The notes under the pieces: generated by a model
What the model was told of the DNA's origin: nothing
Seen by the model: only the letters and a program-made list of their open reading frames with translations
Database searches by the model: none
Part shown: one piece after another, positions 1 through 9,508 of the stretch
Layout of the letters: the number at the start of each line of letters is the position of its first letter
Numbering within the stretch: position 1 is the first letter of the stretch
Source: Alkalihalobacillus pseudalcaliphilus
Lineage (GTDB): Bacteria > Bacillota > Bacilli > Bacillales > Bacillaceae_D
Direction: 5' to 3'
Assembly (NCBI GenBank): GCA_001038565.1
Contig: LFJO01000005.1
Span: forward strand, 1,124,417-1,188,416
Length of the DNA: 64,000 nucleotides
Position numbers and translations under genes: made by a program

Positions 1-52
1 TTTTTTTATGCCTATATTTTACTGCCCCTAATGGCCCGATTGGCTCAACTAG

Positions 53-81
53 AAGCTGGTTTGACTATTTACTTCCAGCTT
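53..81 (-). terminator. Weak hairpin after the 528-aa gene
   Basis: A 7-bp inverted repeat (AAGCTGG / CCAGCTT) starts just past the stop of the leftward gene ending at 87. No U-tract follows on the minus strand, so it may be an intercistronic hairpin rather than a terminator. Nothing further can be called in bases 1-50. Confidence 0.25.
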
Positions 82-86
82 AAGTT

Positions 87-1673
87 TCACCTGAGCTCAG
101 AGAAGTATTTTTCGATCATTTCTTCTAGATGTGAGGGTAATGTATTACGTTCAACGGATTCACGATAAATTTGTTCATATTGACCAATTACTTCTTGGTA
201 TGAGCGAACTTCTCCTTTTAAGGTGGGGGCTTGATTCGTTTCTTGTGTTGTACCTTCCCCTTCTCCTAGTTCTGTCAAGTCCTGCTCTACATCCCCTTCA
301 CCACCAATTCGTTCGGGAACTGTTAGCAACTCTCGAGAACCTTCACCAATACCAGCACCTGAGCCTGAGCCACCTTGACCTGTTCCAGATCCCGTACCCG
401 CTCCACTTCCTGAACCATTTCCAGATCCCGTACCTGAACCGCCTTGACCTGCTCCATTTGATTGCCCACCATCTCCTGAACCATTTCCTTCTGATCTATC
501 ACCATTCAAACTTTCTCCATTGCCCGCATTTCCATTATTGTCAGTTCCTTCAGATTGCCCATTAGAATTTTCCGAGGAATTTCCAGGCTGTGTACTTGCT
601 GTTCCTTCAGACTGTGAGCGTTCAAACGAAAGTCTCCTCTGACTACCAATGCCCGCTTGTGACATACTTCGTTGCTGTGACAAAGCAAGCTCTTGTAAGC
701 CTTCTTGAAGTTCTCTTAGTTCTGCTACCTCATCCCCTAGTTGCATTCCCTCTTCTAATGCATCTTTCAGTTGCTCTAATAACTCGTTTAACTCTTCTTC
801 AGACAAACCGTCAACATTCACACGATTATCCAGTAAGCCATCTTGTAACTTCTGTAGTAATTCCGGCGAGCCCTTAAGTTCCTCTAATGCTTGGTTCAAT
901 TGATTCAAATCTTCGGATTGCAAGGCCTCATCTAAGTCTTGAAAGTTTTGCTCATTTTCTAATAAGGCTTGCAATTCTTGTTCTTTTTGTAATAATTCTT
1001 GTTTTAAATCTTCAAGTTTTTGTTCTGCTACAAGCAATTCATCTAACACTTCATCTGCCGTTTCTAATTCATCAAGTTGATTTTTTAAATCATCTAGTTC
1101 ATTAGAATCCTCGTCAGCGAGTTCTTCCATCTTATCTTTCACCTCATCGATAATCTTTTGCTCCTCTTCCTTCACTTTTGCACTTAACATCGTTTCACTA
1201 GGGATAAGAAAAGAAAAAAAGATGAGTATCGCCGCACAAATGCTCATTACGATTTTTGAGTAAGACCAAGTCATTTTCTGATTGGATATGACGACATTTT
1301 GCTGTTTTTGCATTCTTTTGAATGTATCTTCACGTTGCAAATTCGCAATGGTTTGCTCTTTTTCGATGAAAGAATAAGCTGTTGTAACCCGTTCTTCTCC
1401 GACCCATTCATCAAATTTATGGATCATTAGAGCGACAGTCGGTTTCCTCTTAACAGCGATGACCACAACTACGATAAAAGTAAGCACATAAGCAATAAAG
1501 AAATACCGATATAAAAAGGGAATGACTATAAAACGTGATACAACCGTTAAAGCAAGTGACATCAAAACTGCGTAAAAGAAAAACCTACCAACATAAGAGG
1601 AAGTATGTAGCCATAATAAACGCCGTTTTAAAGGCTTCAAAAACTGTAGCATTCTAGTTCGATTATTCATCAC
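87..1673 (-). CDS. Membrane-anchored coiled-coil protein with Gly/Ser/Asn-rich region
   Basis: A 528-aa protein that I cannot assign to a named family. Two hydrophobic segments lie near residues 28-75 and a third near 140-160. An acidic, Glu/Leu/Gln-rich coiled coil follows (about 165-335), then a low-complexity Gly/Ser/Asn stretch (about 345-445) and a conserved-looking acidic C-terminal domain. It is the last visible gene of a leftward operon with an ABC permease, an ABC ATPase and a large exported membrane protein, 18 bp after the permease. The layout resembles DUF4175-type membrane proteins, but this is only a resemblance. A structural or regulatory partner of the ABC unit is an inference from position. 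Confidence 0.75.
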   Translation of the reverse strand: MMNNRTRMLQFLKPLKRRLLWLHTSSYVGRFFFYAVLMSLALTVVSRFIVIPFLYRYFFIAYVLTFIVVVVIAVKRKPTVALMIHKFDEWVGEERVTTAYSFIEKEQTIANLQREDTFKRMQKQQNVVISNQKMTWSYSKIVMSICAAILIFFSFLIPSETMLSAKVKEEEQKIIDEVKDKMEELADEDSNELDDLKNQLDELETADEVLDELLVAEQKLEDLKQELLQKEQELQALLENEQNFQDLDEALQSEDLNQLNQALEELKGSPELLQKLQDGLLDNRVNVDGLSEEELNELLEQLKDALEEGMQLGDEVAELRELQEGLQELALSQQRSMSQAGIGSQRRLSFERSQSEGTASTQPGNSSENSNGQSEGTDNNGNAGNGESLNGDRSEGNGSGDGGQSNGAGQGGSGTGSGNGSGSGAGTGSGTGQGGSGSGAGIGEGSRELLTVPERIGGEGDVEQDLTELGEGEGTTQETNQAPTLKGEVRSYQEVIGQYEQIYRESVERNTLPSHLEEMIEKYFSELR

Positions 1674-1691
1674 ATACTCCTCCTTTTCCTC

Positions 1692-2561
1692 TTATTGTGT
1701 TCTAGAGTTATATTCATTTTGTGGCAATGGTTTTGTTTTCATTTTTGGTCTTAGCTTTTTTATCGCTACAAAAAGACAAGCAACAAATATAACCCCGTAA
1801 AAAGAAAAGAATAGAATCCATGGTGATAGATCCATTTGAGCAATTCTTTGTAGCTCTGTCATAAAACCAGGTTCAAGCAAGTAAAAAAACATAATAGGAA
1901 TATTCGTAGCTGAAATCAAATACGGTAACGGAAAAGCCTGAGTTGTTACCATATAACTATAATTAAGTGAGATTAATGCTAGTAAAGCCATGCCACCCGT
2001 TAAAAAGAATGCCAAACTATAGGCTGTTACCATCGATATGATCGTTTTTCTAACTAATGTGGATATGAAAACACCAATGGCACCAATGACAACCATTGTA
2101 AAAATATACATCAGAAAAGTAAGGACAAGCATTCTAGGAGATATTCCTCCAAATAAAAAGACGATCATGTACAATGGTAAACTCGAACAAATAATGACTA
2201 ATAAAAAGGCAACGGATGAAATAAGCTTACTCAAAATGATAGAGCTTGATGATTGATCGGTCGTCAGCAAAATAGGTAATGTTTGCTTTTCCCTTTCACT
2301 ACTTATGACTCCTGCCGTCAAGCCTGGTGTAATAAAAATAACTAAGGCAAGCTGCAGCATACTTAAGAAAATAAACATCCATTGACTTTGGTAAGATTGA
2401 AAAGCACCAAATCGATCATTTTCTAATTGTAAATAGATAATGCCAAACGTCAGCAAACCTAATATTAATAAATAGGCGGCTAATCCAATATAACTTTTCA
2501 CAGAGCGAAAGCGCAGTTTGAATTCTTTATTTAATACAGGGTTGATAAGTAAGGATTTCAA
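1692..2561 (-). CDS. ABC-2 type transporter permease
   Basis: A 289-aa integral membrane protein with about six hydrophobic segments, of the ABC-2 permease type. A cytoplasmic stretch after the first helix pair carries a Glu/Arg-rich SSEREKQT motif, typical of this family (NatB/YhaP-like). Its start overlaps the end of the ATPase gene by 4 bp (ATGA), so the two are probably translationally coupled and form one transporter. The substrate cannot be told from sequence. In this operon type the exporter often acts on the cell envelope, which is an inference here. Confidence 0.85.
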   Translation of the reverse strand: MKSLLINPVLNKEFKLRFRSVKSYIGLAAYLLILGLLTFGIIYLQLENDRFGAFQSYQSQWMFIFLSMLQLALVIFITPGLTAGVISSEREKQTLPILLTTDQSSSSIILSKLISSVAFLLVIICSSLPLYMIVFLFGGISPRMLVLTFLMYIFTMVVIGAIGVFISTLVRKTIISMVTAYSLAFFLTGGMALLALISLNYSYMVTTQAFPLPYLISATNIPIMFFYLLEPGFMTELQRIAQMDLSPWILFFSFYGVIFVACLFVAIKKLRPKMKTKPLPQNEYNSRTQ

Positions 2562-3487
2562 TTGTCTTCCACTCCTTTTGTGATCTCCATAAAGACATCT
2601 TCAATATTAGATTCTACATGGTTAAAGCTAATGATTGATAAATGTTGGGCAACAGCCTTTCGCAATAATTCAATTTGATTATCTTCATTTCCAGTAAACA
2701 AAAACTCAATTTTATTTTCCTTCACTTGTAAATCTGAGACGAATGCTTGATCCTCGAAGAAGCGAGTGCTTATATCTAAGGCATCTGCAACTTGAACCTC
2801 AATTAGTCGTGTTGCTTGTAATTGTTTCTGAATTTCTTTAACGGTTCCACGTGCTTTTAAGCTTCCATGATCAATAACGCCAATTTCATCACACATTTCT
2901 GCAAGCTCAGGTAAGATATGAGAGCTAATGATAATCGTCTTACCCATCGATTTTAGTTCTTTTAATATGCCACGCATTTCAATACGAGCCCTTGGATCAA
3001 GGCCAGAGGCAGGTTCATCCAAAATAAGTACTTTTGGATCATGAATGAGGGATCTTGCTAGACATAAACGCTGCTTCATCCCTCGTGATAAAAGGTCGAC
3101 ATAGGAATCTTTTTTATGACTCAGATTAACTAATTCTAAAAGCTGAGGAATTAACACCTTCCTCTCCTTTGTCGTTATGCCATAACTCGCCCCATAAAAA
3201 TCCAAATATTCATCGGCACGAAACTGGTCATAGACTCCAAAGAAATCTGGCATATAACCGATTTTACGACGTACCTCTTTGGGGTTCTCACAAACATCCG
3301 TTCCATCAATAAATGCTGTTCCAAAAGTAGGTGCCATCAATGTGGCTAATATTTGAAAAGTGGTCGACTTACCAGCACCATTTTGACCAACAAAACCAAA
3401 CACTGAACCTGCTTCAATTTCCATATTTAAATCATCTAAAGCTGTAAATGAACCATATTTTTTAGTTAAATGAACCGTTTGAATCAT
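2558..3487 (-). CDS. ABC transporter ATP-binding protein
   Basis: A 309-aa cytoplasmic ATPase that pairs with the ABC-2 permease encoded next. Walker A is GQNGAGKST (residues 34-42), the signature reads LLSRGMKQR (132-140), and Walker B is LILDEP (154-159), followed by the D-loop and the switch His (ISSHIL). LSRGM instead of LSGGQ is common in NatA/YhaQ-like exporters. The C-terminal 90 residues form the usual accessory domain. It overlaps the upstream gene by 4 bp (ATGA). Confidence 0.93.
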   Translation of the reverse strand: MIQTVHLTKKYGSFTALDDLNMEIEAGSVFGFVGQNGAGKSTTFQILATLMAPTFGTAFIDGTDVCENPKEVRRKIGYMPDFFGVYDQFRADEYLDFYGASYGITTKERKVLIPQLLELVNLSHKKDSYVDLLSRGMKQRLCLARSLIHDPKVLILDEPASGLDPRARIEMRGILKELKSMGKTIIISSHILPELAEMCDEIGVIDHGSLKARGTVKEIQKQLQATRLIEVQVADALDISTRFFEDQAFVSDLQVKENKIEFLFTGNEDNQIELLRKAVAQHLSIISFNHVESNIEDVFMEITKGVEDN

Positions 3488-5871
3488 TCTGCATACACTC
3501 CCTTCAGTTCAATATTTGGTAGGGAGACTTCTTCAGGCGATTCAGGTTTAACTACTTTGAATTCAATCTGTCCCTCTTCCGATACATAATCTCGCACATT
3601 GGATATTTCTAAATTTTGATCTACGCTTTCGAATTCTTGACTACTTTCATTCCAAATTTCTATACTTGCTTGCTGGGTCCTTATTTGAATCGTTAATAAC
3701 TCCAAATTCACATCTTGCTCTAATAGGTCTCGTGGTAAGTCATATTCAACATGAAACTCACCTGCAGAAGCATAAAAAGAATTCATTCCTTCTTGTAATG
3801 GATAATCATCTAAATAATGAAACTCTCCTTGAGGTACTAATTTTGGCATAATATCATTAAGCTTCAAACTGAACTCACCAACTAACTCTTTTTCAATATC
3901 AATCGATTGAACGAGCAAATGTAACGAGTTTGTCTCAGGGCTTCGATCTTTAATCGTTGCATCAAAAATCTCTGCTGTCGTATGACCTACTAAAGCGGGT
4001 TTTCCTTGTTCAAATAATCGGGCTTCTGCCGCAGTAATCATCAAATTATTGACTTTTATTTCATTAAAATCTTGATTATTATGTTGGTATTGCCAATATT
4101 GTTGACTTTGTGGCGCTCGAAACAAATGGTCTGTGAACGGTATGGAAATGTCTATGGTTTCTCCAGCTAGCAAAGGTCCGAGTGAAGTCGTCTTATTTCC
4201 ATTAACAAATTCTAACTCTTCCAAGTCATATCCAGTTTGATTCGTTACTTGACCTATAATTCCATCCTCTGTTAATAGGAGTTCATTTTCCAAATACATT
4301 TTTTCATTTGACATAATGGGCCCGATCGCATTCCGTACCGCCCAATATTCTACATCTTGAAAGGAAAAATCTGTATTCCCAGAAGAACGATACAGACTAC
4401 TTCCAGAAATTGGTGCACCCGTACCAAAACTTGAGTAAGAATCTCTCATAATAGGAATACCAGTAAAATAAGGCTCCGCTACAGAAATTGTGTAATCTCC
4501 ACTATTGTTACTAAATAAACTAAAACTTGCATAACCAAAAGGTTGCTCATTTTCATTTAATTTGATTACAGACAAATGGTTCATTTGTGGTTTGGCAATT
4601 CGATCTTTGGCACCAAAACCAAACAAACTTACCGCTACCAAGATTGATAAAGTTGGAATTACCCACCAACTGTGCTCACGTTTGTCAAACTTTTTTAAGA
4701 TAAAAAATAAAAACGGAAATACAATCACAATAAAAGCGATAAATACAGAGATCAAAACACCAATAGGAATCATCGTACTTGGATATAAGTTGTTAACTTC
4801 CGCCAAATTATAGTTAAGTTGCTCAAAAATAGAAGAACCTCTATGAAAGCTGCCATTAATTAGATTCTGATTAATAATTGTACGCCAAACGTCCTGACTT
4901 CCTTGCCAGCTACTAAAAGAACTAATGCCGGGTGAAAAACTTAGTTGCACTAACTCACCCGTTCCAAATGGAGCAGACACAATCAGCGGGTATCCCTCTG
5001 TCGAACGTGCTTTAACTAAATCATCATCTACATCCCCAATATATAAAACAATGTCATCTGCATCATAAGGAGTTTCCCCATTAAATTGTTCGAGTGCTTC
5101 ACTATTCGCACGAACTGTTGAAATCATTCCTGACATAGGCAATGAATCTTTTAATTCCCCACTTTTTTGAACGATCGCTGGATCGCCACCTAAGATCAAG
5201 GTCCCTCCAAACAGAACCCACTGCTGAATGGCTTGCTGCTGTTCACTTGATAACTCAGCAATCGTAAATTGGTCAACGACTAAGTAATCCAACATCGTTA
5301 ATGCGATATAATCATCTGTAATCAGGTCGGGCTCAACTGTTACTAATTGTGGTTTAACAGTATTGGTCATACTATTTAAATATCTTAAAGATTCAGGGTC
5401 ATTCGATAAAATCCCCATAACAGGAGCGTCCCAACCTAATTGCGAGCCAGCAATTGTGGCTTTTCCGGATGTTTTCACTTCTTTACCATTTTCAAAGCTT
5501 GTTTCATAGAAGGTAATCATTTTTGTCGGAGTTGCCCCATAATAATAGCTACTATCATGTCCAGGAATAGTCGTTAAGACGGATCTCGTTTCTCCAGCTG
5601 GTATATCAACAGGAATGATAATATTTGCATCTGATTGATAGGTAGGAAAAACATGAATAACTAATTCTCCAGACAAATCTTCACCACTATTTGATAGAGT
5701 TACTTCAAGTGGGAATCCACCTGTCTGCGTTATTTTCCCATCAAAGCCGGCCTTTGTTTCAATATGTAAGCTTGCCTTTTCCTCTGCTTGTGCAATGGAT
5801 ATCGGAATTAAAAATATACCGATCAGGAATAAAATTAATATAAAAATCGCAAATTTCGTTTGTTTTTGCAC
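3484..5871 (-). CDS. Large exported membrane protein of the ABC operon
   Basis: First gene of the operon. The open frame extends to an ATG at 5910, but a GTG at 5871 sits 8 nt behind a GGGGGAG ribosome site and gives a normal signal peptide (KFAIFILILFLIGIFLIPIS, then AQAEE). An extended -10 at 5914-5922 would put the RNA start at about 5907, which also excludes the upstream ATG. The roughly 795-aa product has an extracellular beta-rich N-terminal part, a glutamine-amidotransferase-like fold (residues about 130-330), two membrane helices near 360-420 and an extracellular C-terminal part. Function unknown. Similar proteins accompany ABC-2 exporters in Firmicutes. Confidence 0.8.
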   Translation of the reverse strand: MQKQTKFAIFILILFLIGIFLIPISIAQAEEKASLHIETKAGFDGKITQTGGFPLEVTLSNSGEDLSGELVIHVFPTYQSDANIIIPVDIPAGETRSVLTTIPGHDSSYYYGATPTKMITFYETSFENGKEVKTSGKATIAGSQLGWDAPVMGILSNDPESLRYLNSMTNTVKPQLVTVEPDLITDDYIALTMLDYLVVDQFTIAELSSEQQQAIQQWVLFGGTLILGGDPAIVQKSGELKDSLPMSGMISTVRANSEALEQFNGETPYDADDIVLYIGDVDDDLVKARSTEGYPLIVSAPFGTGELVQLSFSPGISSFSSWQGSQDVWRTIINQNLINGSFHRGSSIFEQLNYNLAEVNNLYPSTMIPIGVLISVFIAFIVIVFPFLFFILKKFDKREHSWWVIPTLSILVAVSLFGFGAKDRIAKPQMNHLSVIKLNENEQPFGYASFSLFSNNSGDYTISVAEPYFTGIPIMRDSYSSFGTGAPISGSSLYRSSGNTDFSFQDVEYWAVRNAIGPIMSNEKMYLENELLLTEDGIIGQVTNQTGYDLEELEFVNGNKTTSLGPLLAGETIDISIPFTDHLFRAPQSQQYWQYQHNNQDFNEIKVNNLMITAAEARLFEQGKPALVGHTTAEIFDATIKDRSPETNSLHLLVQSIDIEKELVGEFSLKLNDIMPKLVPQGEFHYLDDYPLQEGMNSFYASAGEFHVEYDLPRDLLEQDVNLELLTIQIRTQQASIEIWNESSQEFESVDQNLEISNVRDYVSEEGQIEFKVVKPESPEEVSLPNIELKGVYAE

Positions 5872-5913
5872 TTCTATCTCTCCCCCTTTAGCTCGCTTTT
5901 CTATAACCATCTA

Positions 5914-5922
5914 AATATACCA
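5914..5922 (-). promoter_or_regulatory. Extended -10 promoter of the ABC operon
   Basis: On the minus strand TGGTATATT gives an extended -10 (TGn-TATATT) about 43 nt before the GTG start at 5871. No good -35 is seen, as expected for extended -10 promoters. Confidence 0.45.
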
Positions 5923-6013
5923 TAATTTTCATAATGTTATTTGAAAAGCTCTTTCATTTTTCCTTTTACTTATTAGACGACACCAAAAAGAAAATCACTT
6001 CACTTTTTTCAAA

Positions 6014-6192
6014 ATTTTTTTTGTAAGTTAGTGCGAACATGTAGCGCTGCTCGTCGCTACCGAAAATTATGCTCCGCGTCCTGTGGAGTGGCGCTGAGCT
6101 AATCAGTGCCACCAGCGGATCTCAGCTCTGCCACAACGTCCCACGGGAGTCTCCACATATTTTCTTCCGCTCGGCGACTTCTCATTCTCAAG
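6014..6192 (+). repeat. Mosaic intergenic repeat, copy A
   Basis: Starts TTTTGTAAGTTAGTGCGAACATG and runs through a GCTACCGAAAATTATGCT core and a GTCCCACGGGAGTCTCC segment. The core recurs inverted at 18064-18163 and directly at 47794-47880. Between core and tail lies about 65 bp that can pair with itself (CGCTGAG / CTCAGC). The copy at 18064 lacks this piece. Confidence 0.8.
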
Positions 6193-6228
6193 TACTTATG
6201 ACATTCATAAAAAATAATAACAAAACAC

Positions 6229-6358
6229 AGTGAATGAAGAGCCACCAACAAAGATGAAAGTGAAGATTACACTTTTAAAAATTAGCTCTTCAGATCATTT
6301 AATATTTGTCTTCCTAATTGCTGGAACGATATTCTCAATTTGGTTTTGCATCTTTATT
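6229..6358 (-). repeat. Two more repeat modules, inverted
   Basis: Bases 6240-6265 are the reverse complement of the CTTTCATCTTTGTTGGTGG module found near 16617, 28948, 37190 and 37569. Bases 6290-6352 are the reverse complement of 37483-37545, including a GAGAATATCGTTCCAG core. With copy A this fills the 500-bp gap between the two flanking genes. No gene is visible here. Confidence 0.75.
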
Positions 6359-6371
6359 TTTTTCTTTCCAT

Positions 6372-6427
6372 AGAAAAAGCTTGTCGTTTCTTCGTGACTG
6401 GTCACCTTTTACGACAAGCTTTTTTTC
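6372..6427 (-). terminator. Terminator of pbpC
   Basis: AAAAAGCTTGTCGT pairs with ACGACAAGCTTTTT (14 bp) around a smaller inner hairpin (GTGAC/GTCAC). T-rich runs on both strands make it usable in either direction. It lies 20 bp past the pbpC stop. Confidence 0.9.
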
Positions 6428-6446
6428 GTTCTTTTTTATGAAAATA

Positions 6447-8492
6447 TTAATTAACAGATTCAATGATATTTTTAACTTTTTGCGCGGCTAGTCCACTTCC
6501 ACCACGGTTTTCAACATGCTCTAGCATCACTAAAGATAAAATTTCAGGGGTACCGTCGTTAAAAACGACAAACCAGCCAGTTTCTTCACCCTCTTCATCT
6601 TGACTTACTTTATGCTCTGCAGTCCCTGTTTTACCAGCTAAATTTAAACCGCTAACGTTGGCAACACGACCTGTTGCTTGTTCATTTTGAATAGCTTCAT
6701 GAATACTTTCTTTAACTATCGCAGCTGTCTCAGGTGAAACAACCGCTTCTTTCCAAAAAGTGCTGTTAGATTCCCCCATTAAAATAGTTGGTTGAATCAT
6801 ATTTCCTTCATGAAGAAAGGCAGTAAACATGGACGCTAAGTGTAGTGGGTTCACTAATAATTCACCCTGACCATATCCGGTATCTGCTAATAAAGCTTCG
6901 CGTTCTAAATGACCATCATTAACAAAGGTCGACTCAGCAAGAATCGTTTCAAACGGTAGTACTTCGTTAAAACCAAAAGCATCAAGTCCTTCAGAGATAG
7001 CTGAACCACCTGTATCAAGTGCTAATTGTGCAAAATAGATATTATCAGAAAAAAGCATCGCTTCATTTAAATTAAGTGACGTTAAAGGAATGCCAGATAC
7101 TCTCGTTATATAATGATCTCCCCACGAGCTATCCTTTTGCCAACGATTCGATTCCGGCACATCAACTTTCTTGGAAGGATCCCAACCATTTTCTAATGCA
7201 ATGGCTGCTGTTATCGGTTTAATTGTCGATCCGGGGATAAATTTTTGATTAAACTTTGATAAAAAAACATGACCTTCCATATCCGAGTACTGTTGGTAAG
7301 CCTCACTATAATTCACAACCATTTCATTCGGATCATAAGTTGGCATGCTCACAAGTGCCAATACTTCACCACTTTGTGGATTCATTGTTACATTTAATCC
7401 TTGCTCATTTTGTAACTGTGAAAAGGCTTCTAATTGTACATTCATATCAATCGTTAAGCTTAAGTTTTGTCCATCAACTGGCTCACGACTAATTAATACA
7501 TCCTTTTCTTCACCATCTGCACTAGTAATAACAACTTTTCCACCTAGTTCTCCACGTAATTCATTTTCGAAAATCTGCTCTAAACCACTTTTTCCAAGCT
7601 GTGATTGAGCAGTGTAACCTTCTTTGCTTTTTTCCTCTAATTCCTCTGCAAAAATCGGACCTGTAAAACCAGTTAAATGAGCTGCTGCTTCTCCAAATGG
7701 GTAAACTCGTCCATTAACCTCTCGAAAAGTTAAACCTTTGTGACTAACTTCTTGTAACGTTTCCATCAACTCTTCGTTACCCGTGTAAACAAGTGTTTTA
7801 ATTGGCACAATCATATCCTCACGAACCCATGATTGACTCATTTGCGCATCGATATATTCCTCAGTTACACCTAATAATTCTACCGCTAATTCATACATTT
7901 CTTCTTTAGAATCGTGTTCGTCTAATCTGCCTTGAACCATTGCAACTTCCAAGACGGAACCATTTAATGCAAGAGCTTCCCCATTTCGATCATGAATTTC
8001 ACCACGAATCGGTTGTGAGCTTTCAATTTTTACACTTTCTCCATAGTCAATTTGAGGAAGTAATAAGCCCGGAGACCAGTGAACCTTCCATTCTTTATCA
8101 CCATCTTCTGGTTCTATTAATTCAAATAAAATACGACCGTCATTTGTAATCGAACCTAATGGTGTTTCTACTTGTATTTCATATAAAAAATATTGCTCGT
8201 TTTCAGGTACTTCTTCTCCCTCGGCTACTTCAACCTTTTCTAAGGATAAAGTTCGATTTGTTGCATTCATATTTTCATCAATCTCTTCGTGCCATATAGC
8301 AAAATCTTCTTTGGAAATTTGATTATGTACTTCTTCAGACAAATAATGATAGATGTCTTCATATTTTCCATTTTCATAGTCTTCTGCGAATTGGTGCGCT
8401 TTTTCATCAACATTAGGATCTGCTTCACTACATGCAATGAGTAGTAGTGCTAAAAAACTCCACATGATTAAATTCTTTATCTGTTTCATCAT
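6447..8492 (-). CDS. pbpC: Penicillin-binding protein 3, MecA-like class B transpeptidase
   Basis: A lipoprotein PBP that cross-links peptidoglycan outside the membrane. The open frame begins at 8531, but GGAGGGGG lies just before the double ATG at 8492/8489, giving a lipoprotein signal ending LLIACS. Domains in order: NTF2-like MecA_N (about residues 22-140), PBP dimerisation domain, and transpeptidase with S422-TIK (GSTIKP), S482-DN and K621-TG (KTGTAEHK). About 681 aa against 668 for B. subtilis PbpC. The family includes staphylococcal PBP2a, and the B. subtilis member has low penicillin affinity. Single gene with its own terminator. Confidence 0.92.
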   Translation of the reverse strand: MMKQIKNLIMWSFLALLLIACSEADPNVDEKAHQFAEDYENGKYEDIYHYLSEEVHNQISKEDFAIWHEEIDENMNATNRTLSLEKVEVAEGEEVPENEQYFLYEIQVETPLGSITNDGRILFELIEPEDGDKEWKVHWSPGLLLPQIDYGESVKIESSQPIRGEIHDRNGEALALNGSVLEVAMVQGRLDEHDSKEEMYELAVELLGVTEEYIDAQMSQSWVREDMIVPIKTLVYTGNEELMETLQEVSHKGLTFREVNGRVYPFGEAAAHLTGFTGPIFAEELEEKSKEGYTAQSQLGKSGLEQIFENELRGELGGKVVITSADGEEKDVLISREPVDGQNLSLTIDMNVQLEAFSQLQNEQGLNVTMNPQSGEVLALVSMPTYDPNEMVVNYSEAYQQYSDMEGHVFLSKFNQKFIPGSTIKPITAAIALENGWDPSKKVDVPESNRWQKDSSWGDHYITRVSGIPLTSLNLNEAMLFSDNIYFAQLALDTGGSAISEGLDAFGFNEVLPFETILAESTFVNDGHLEREALLADTGYGQGELLVNPLHLASMFTAFLHEGNMIQPTILMGESNSTFWKEAVVSPETAAIVKESIHEAIQNEQATGRVANVSGLNLAGKTGTAEHKVSQDEEGEETGWFVVFNDGTPEILSLVMLEHVENRGGSGLAAQKVKNIIESVN

Positions 8493-8520
8493 TAACCCCC
8501 TCCACCCATATTTTAACACA

Positions 8521-8570
8521 AAAAAAGACAAGTTAGCGCTACCTTTTAATGAGGTAATAACTTGTCTTTT
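8521..8570 (-). terminator. Terminator downstream of mhqD
   Basis: AAAAGACAAGTTA pairs with TAACTTGTCTTTT, and a T-run follows on the minus strand. Leftward transcripts from mhqD would cross repeat copy B and stop here. The repeat begins exactly at this stem. Confidence 0.8.
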
Positions 8571-8755
8571 ATATGAAAGTTACTTATGGGCGGTAGGGTG
8601 TGCCTTGAAGTTAGCTCGTCATCCATCTCGCGATCAATGACCTTAGTAGGACAGTGCTCCCTGTTTGTTCAGACCGACTCCTACTGGTGATCGAGTTGTA
8701 AACGGGCCAACAGTTTGAACAGTCGCCACTACGTCCCATAGGAGTCTCCGCATGT
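8566..8755 (+). repeat. Mosaic intergenic repeat, copy B
   Basis: About 160 bp closely matching 16449-16647 and 37022-37215 (shared GAAGTTAGCTCGTCATCCA, CAGTGCTCCCTGTTTGTTC and GTGATCGAGTTGTAAACG blocks). It ends in a GTCCCATAGGAGTCTCCGC tail also seen in copies A and E. It fills the pbpC-mhqD gap. GACTCCTA and TAGGAGTC inside it can pair. Confidence 0.88.
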
Positions 8756-8772
8756 CTTGCTACATGTTTAAT

Positions 8773-9375
8773 CTACGTTAACTGGTTGTACCAATGTCTG
8801 GCTGCATCGACTTCTTCTCTTGTTAATTGATGCCCGCCACCTGTCCAAAACTCTTCGACGGTTGCCCCTGCTTGTTTTAAATCTGCTATTAAATGCTTGG
8901 TATTGTCCATTGGGATAATCGGATCCCTTTCTCCCGCTCCAATAAAAACATGCTTATTTATTAATGTAGGTAAAGTAATATCTTTTAATGGAACCATGGC
9001 GTGGAATAAAATCGCTCCTTGAAAAGCGTCTTGGTAATGATACATTAAGCTTGCAGCAATATTAGCTCCATTTGAATATCCCACAGCAATGATTTTTTCT
9101 CGGTCGAAGCCATACTCTTTTGAGGCTTTGTCCAGATAATCATATAACTCCTTGGTACGGAATTTTAAATCCTCTTCATCAAAAACCCCCTCGGCTAATC
9201 GTTTAAAGAATCGAGGCATCCCATTTTCTAATACATTACCTCGAACACCTAATACACTTGCTTCAGGATCAATCATCTCGGCAATCGGTAAGAGGTCGTG
9301 TTCATTGCCTCCCGTTCCATGTAATAAAACAATGGTCGGTTTTTTTGAATCCCCTTTTTTAAATACATGATTCAT
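8773..9375 (-). CDS. mhqD: MhqD-type carboxylesterase/phospholipase family hydrolase
   Basis: An alpha/beta hydrolase of about 200 aa. An ATG at 9381 is too close to the AGGAGG site (3 nt), while the ATG at 9375 is 9 nt away and gives MNHVFKKG, aligning with the B. subtilis MhqD start. Numbered from the longer frame, the triad is S103 (GYSNG), D153 (GERDP) and H184 (GGGHQL), with the oxyanion motif LLHGTGGNEHD near residue 20. B. subtilis MhqD belongs to the MhqR quinone/thiol-stress regulon. The same role is inferred here. Confidence 0.9.
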   Translation of the reverse strand: MNHVFKKGDSKKPTIVLLHGTGGNEHDLLPIAEMIDPEASVLGVRGNVLENGMPRFFKRLAEGVFDEEDLKFRTKELYDYLDKASKEYGFDREKIIAVGYSNGANIAASLMYHYQDAFQGAILFHAMVPLKDITLPTLINKHVFIGAGERDPIIPMDNTKHLIADLKQAGATVEEFWTGGGHQLTREEVDAARHWYNQLT

Positions 9376-9447
9376 ATTCATTTTCCTCCTAAATAGATTA
9401 AGACATCAATCTAAAACTTCTTATTTATTATCTACATGATTAAAGCT

Positions 9448-9473
9448 AAAAGTAAAGTAATCTACTTACTTTT
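9448..9473. promoter_or_regulatory. Inverted repeat upstream of mhqD, possible operator
   Basis: AAAAGTAAAGTA, three bases, then TACTTACTTTT form a near-perfect inverted repeat about 75 bp before the mhqD start. A MarR-type repressor such as MhqR binds such sites, but the sequence is not the B. subtilis MhqR box as I remember it. Confidence 0.35.
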
Positions 9474-9508
9474 CTATATTAAATAATCTTTAGAGCAGAT
9501 TTTGAAAT

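Noticed and set aside
131-1105. Plus-strand open frames at 131-565, 590-877 and 887-1105
   Set aside because: Rich in His/Leu/Ser with no ribosome sites. They are mirror images of the acidic, low-complexity minus-strand gene.
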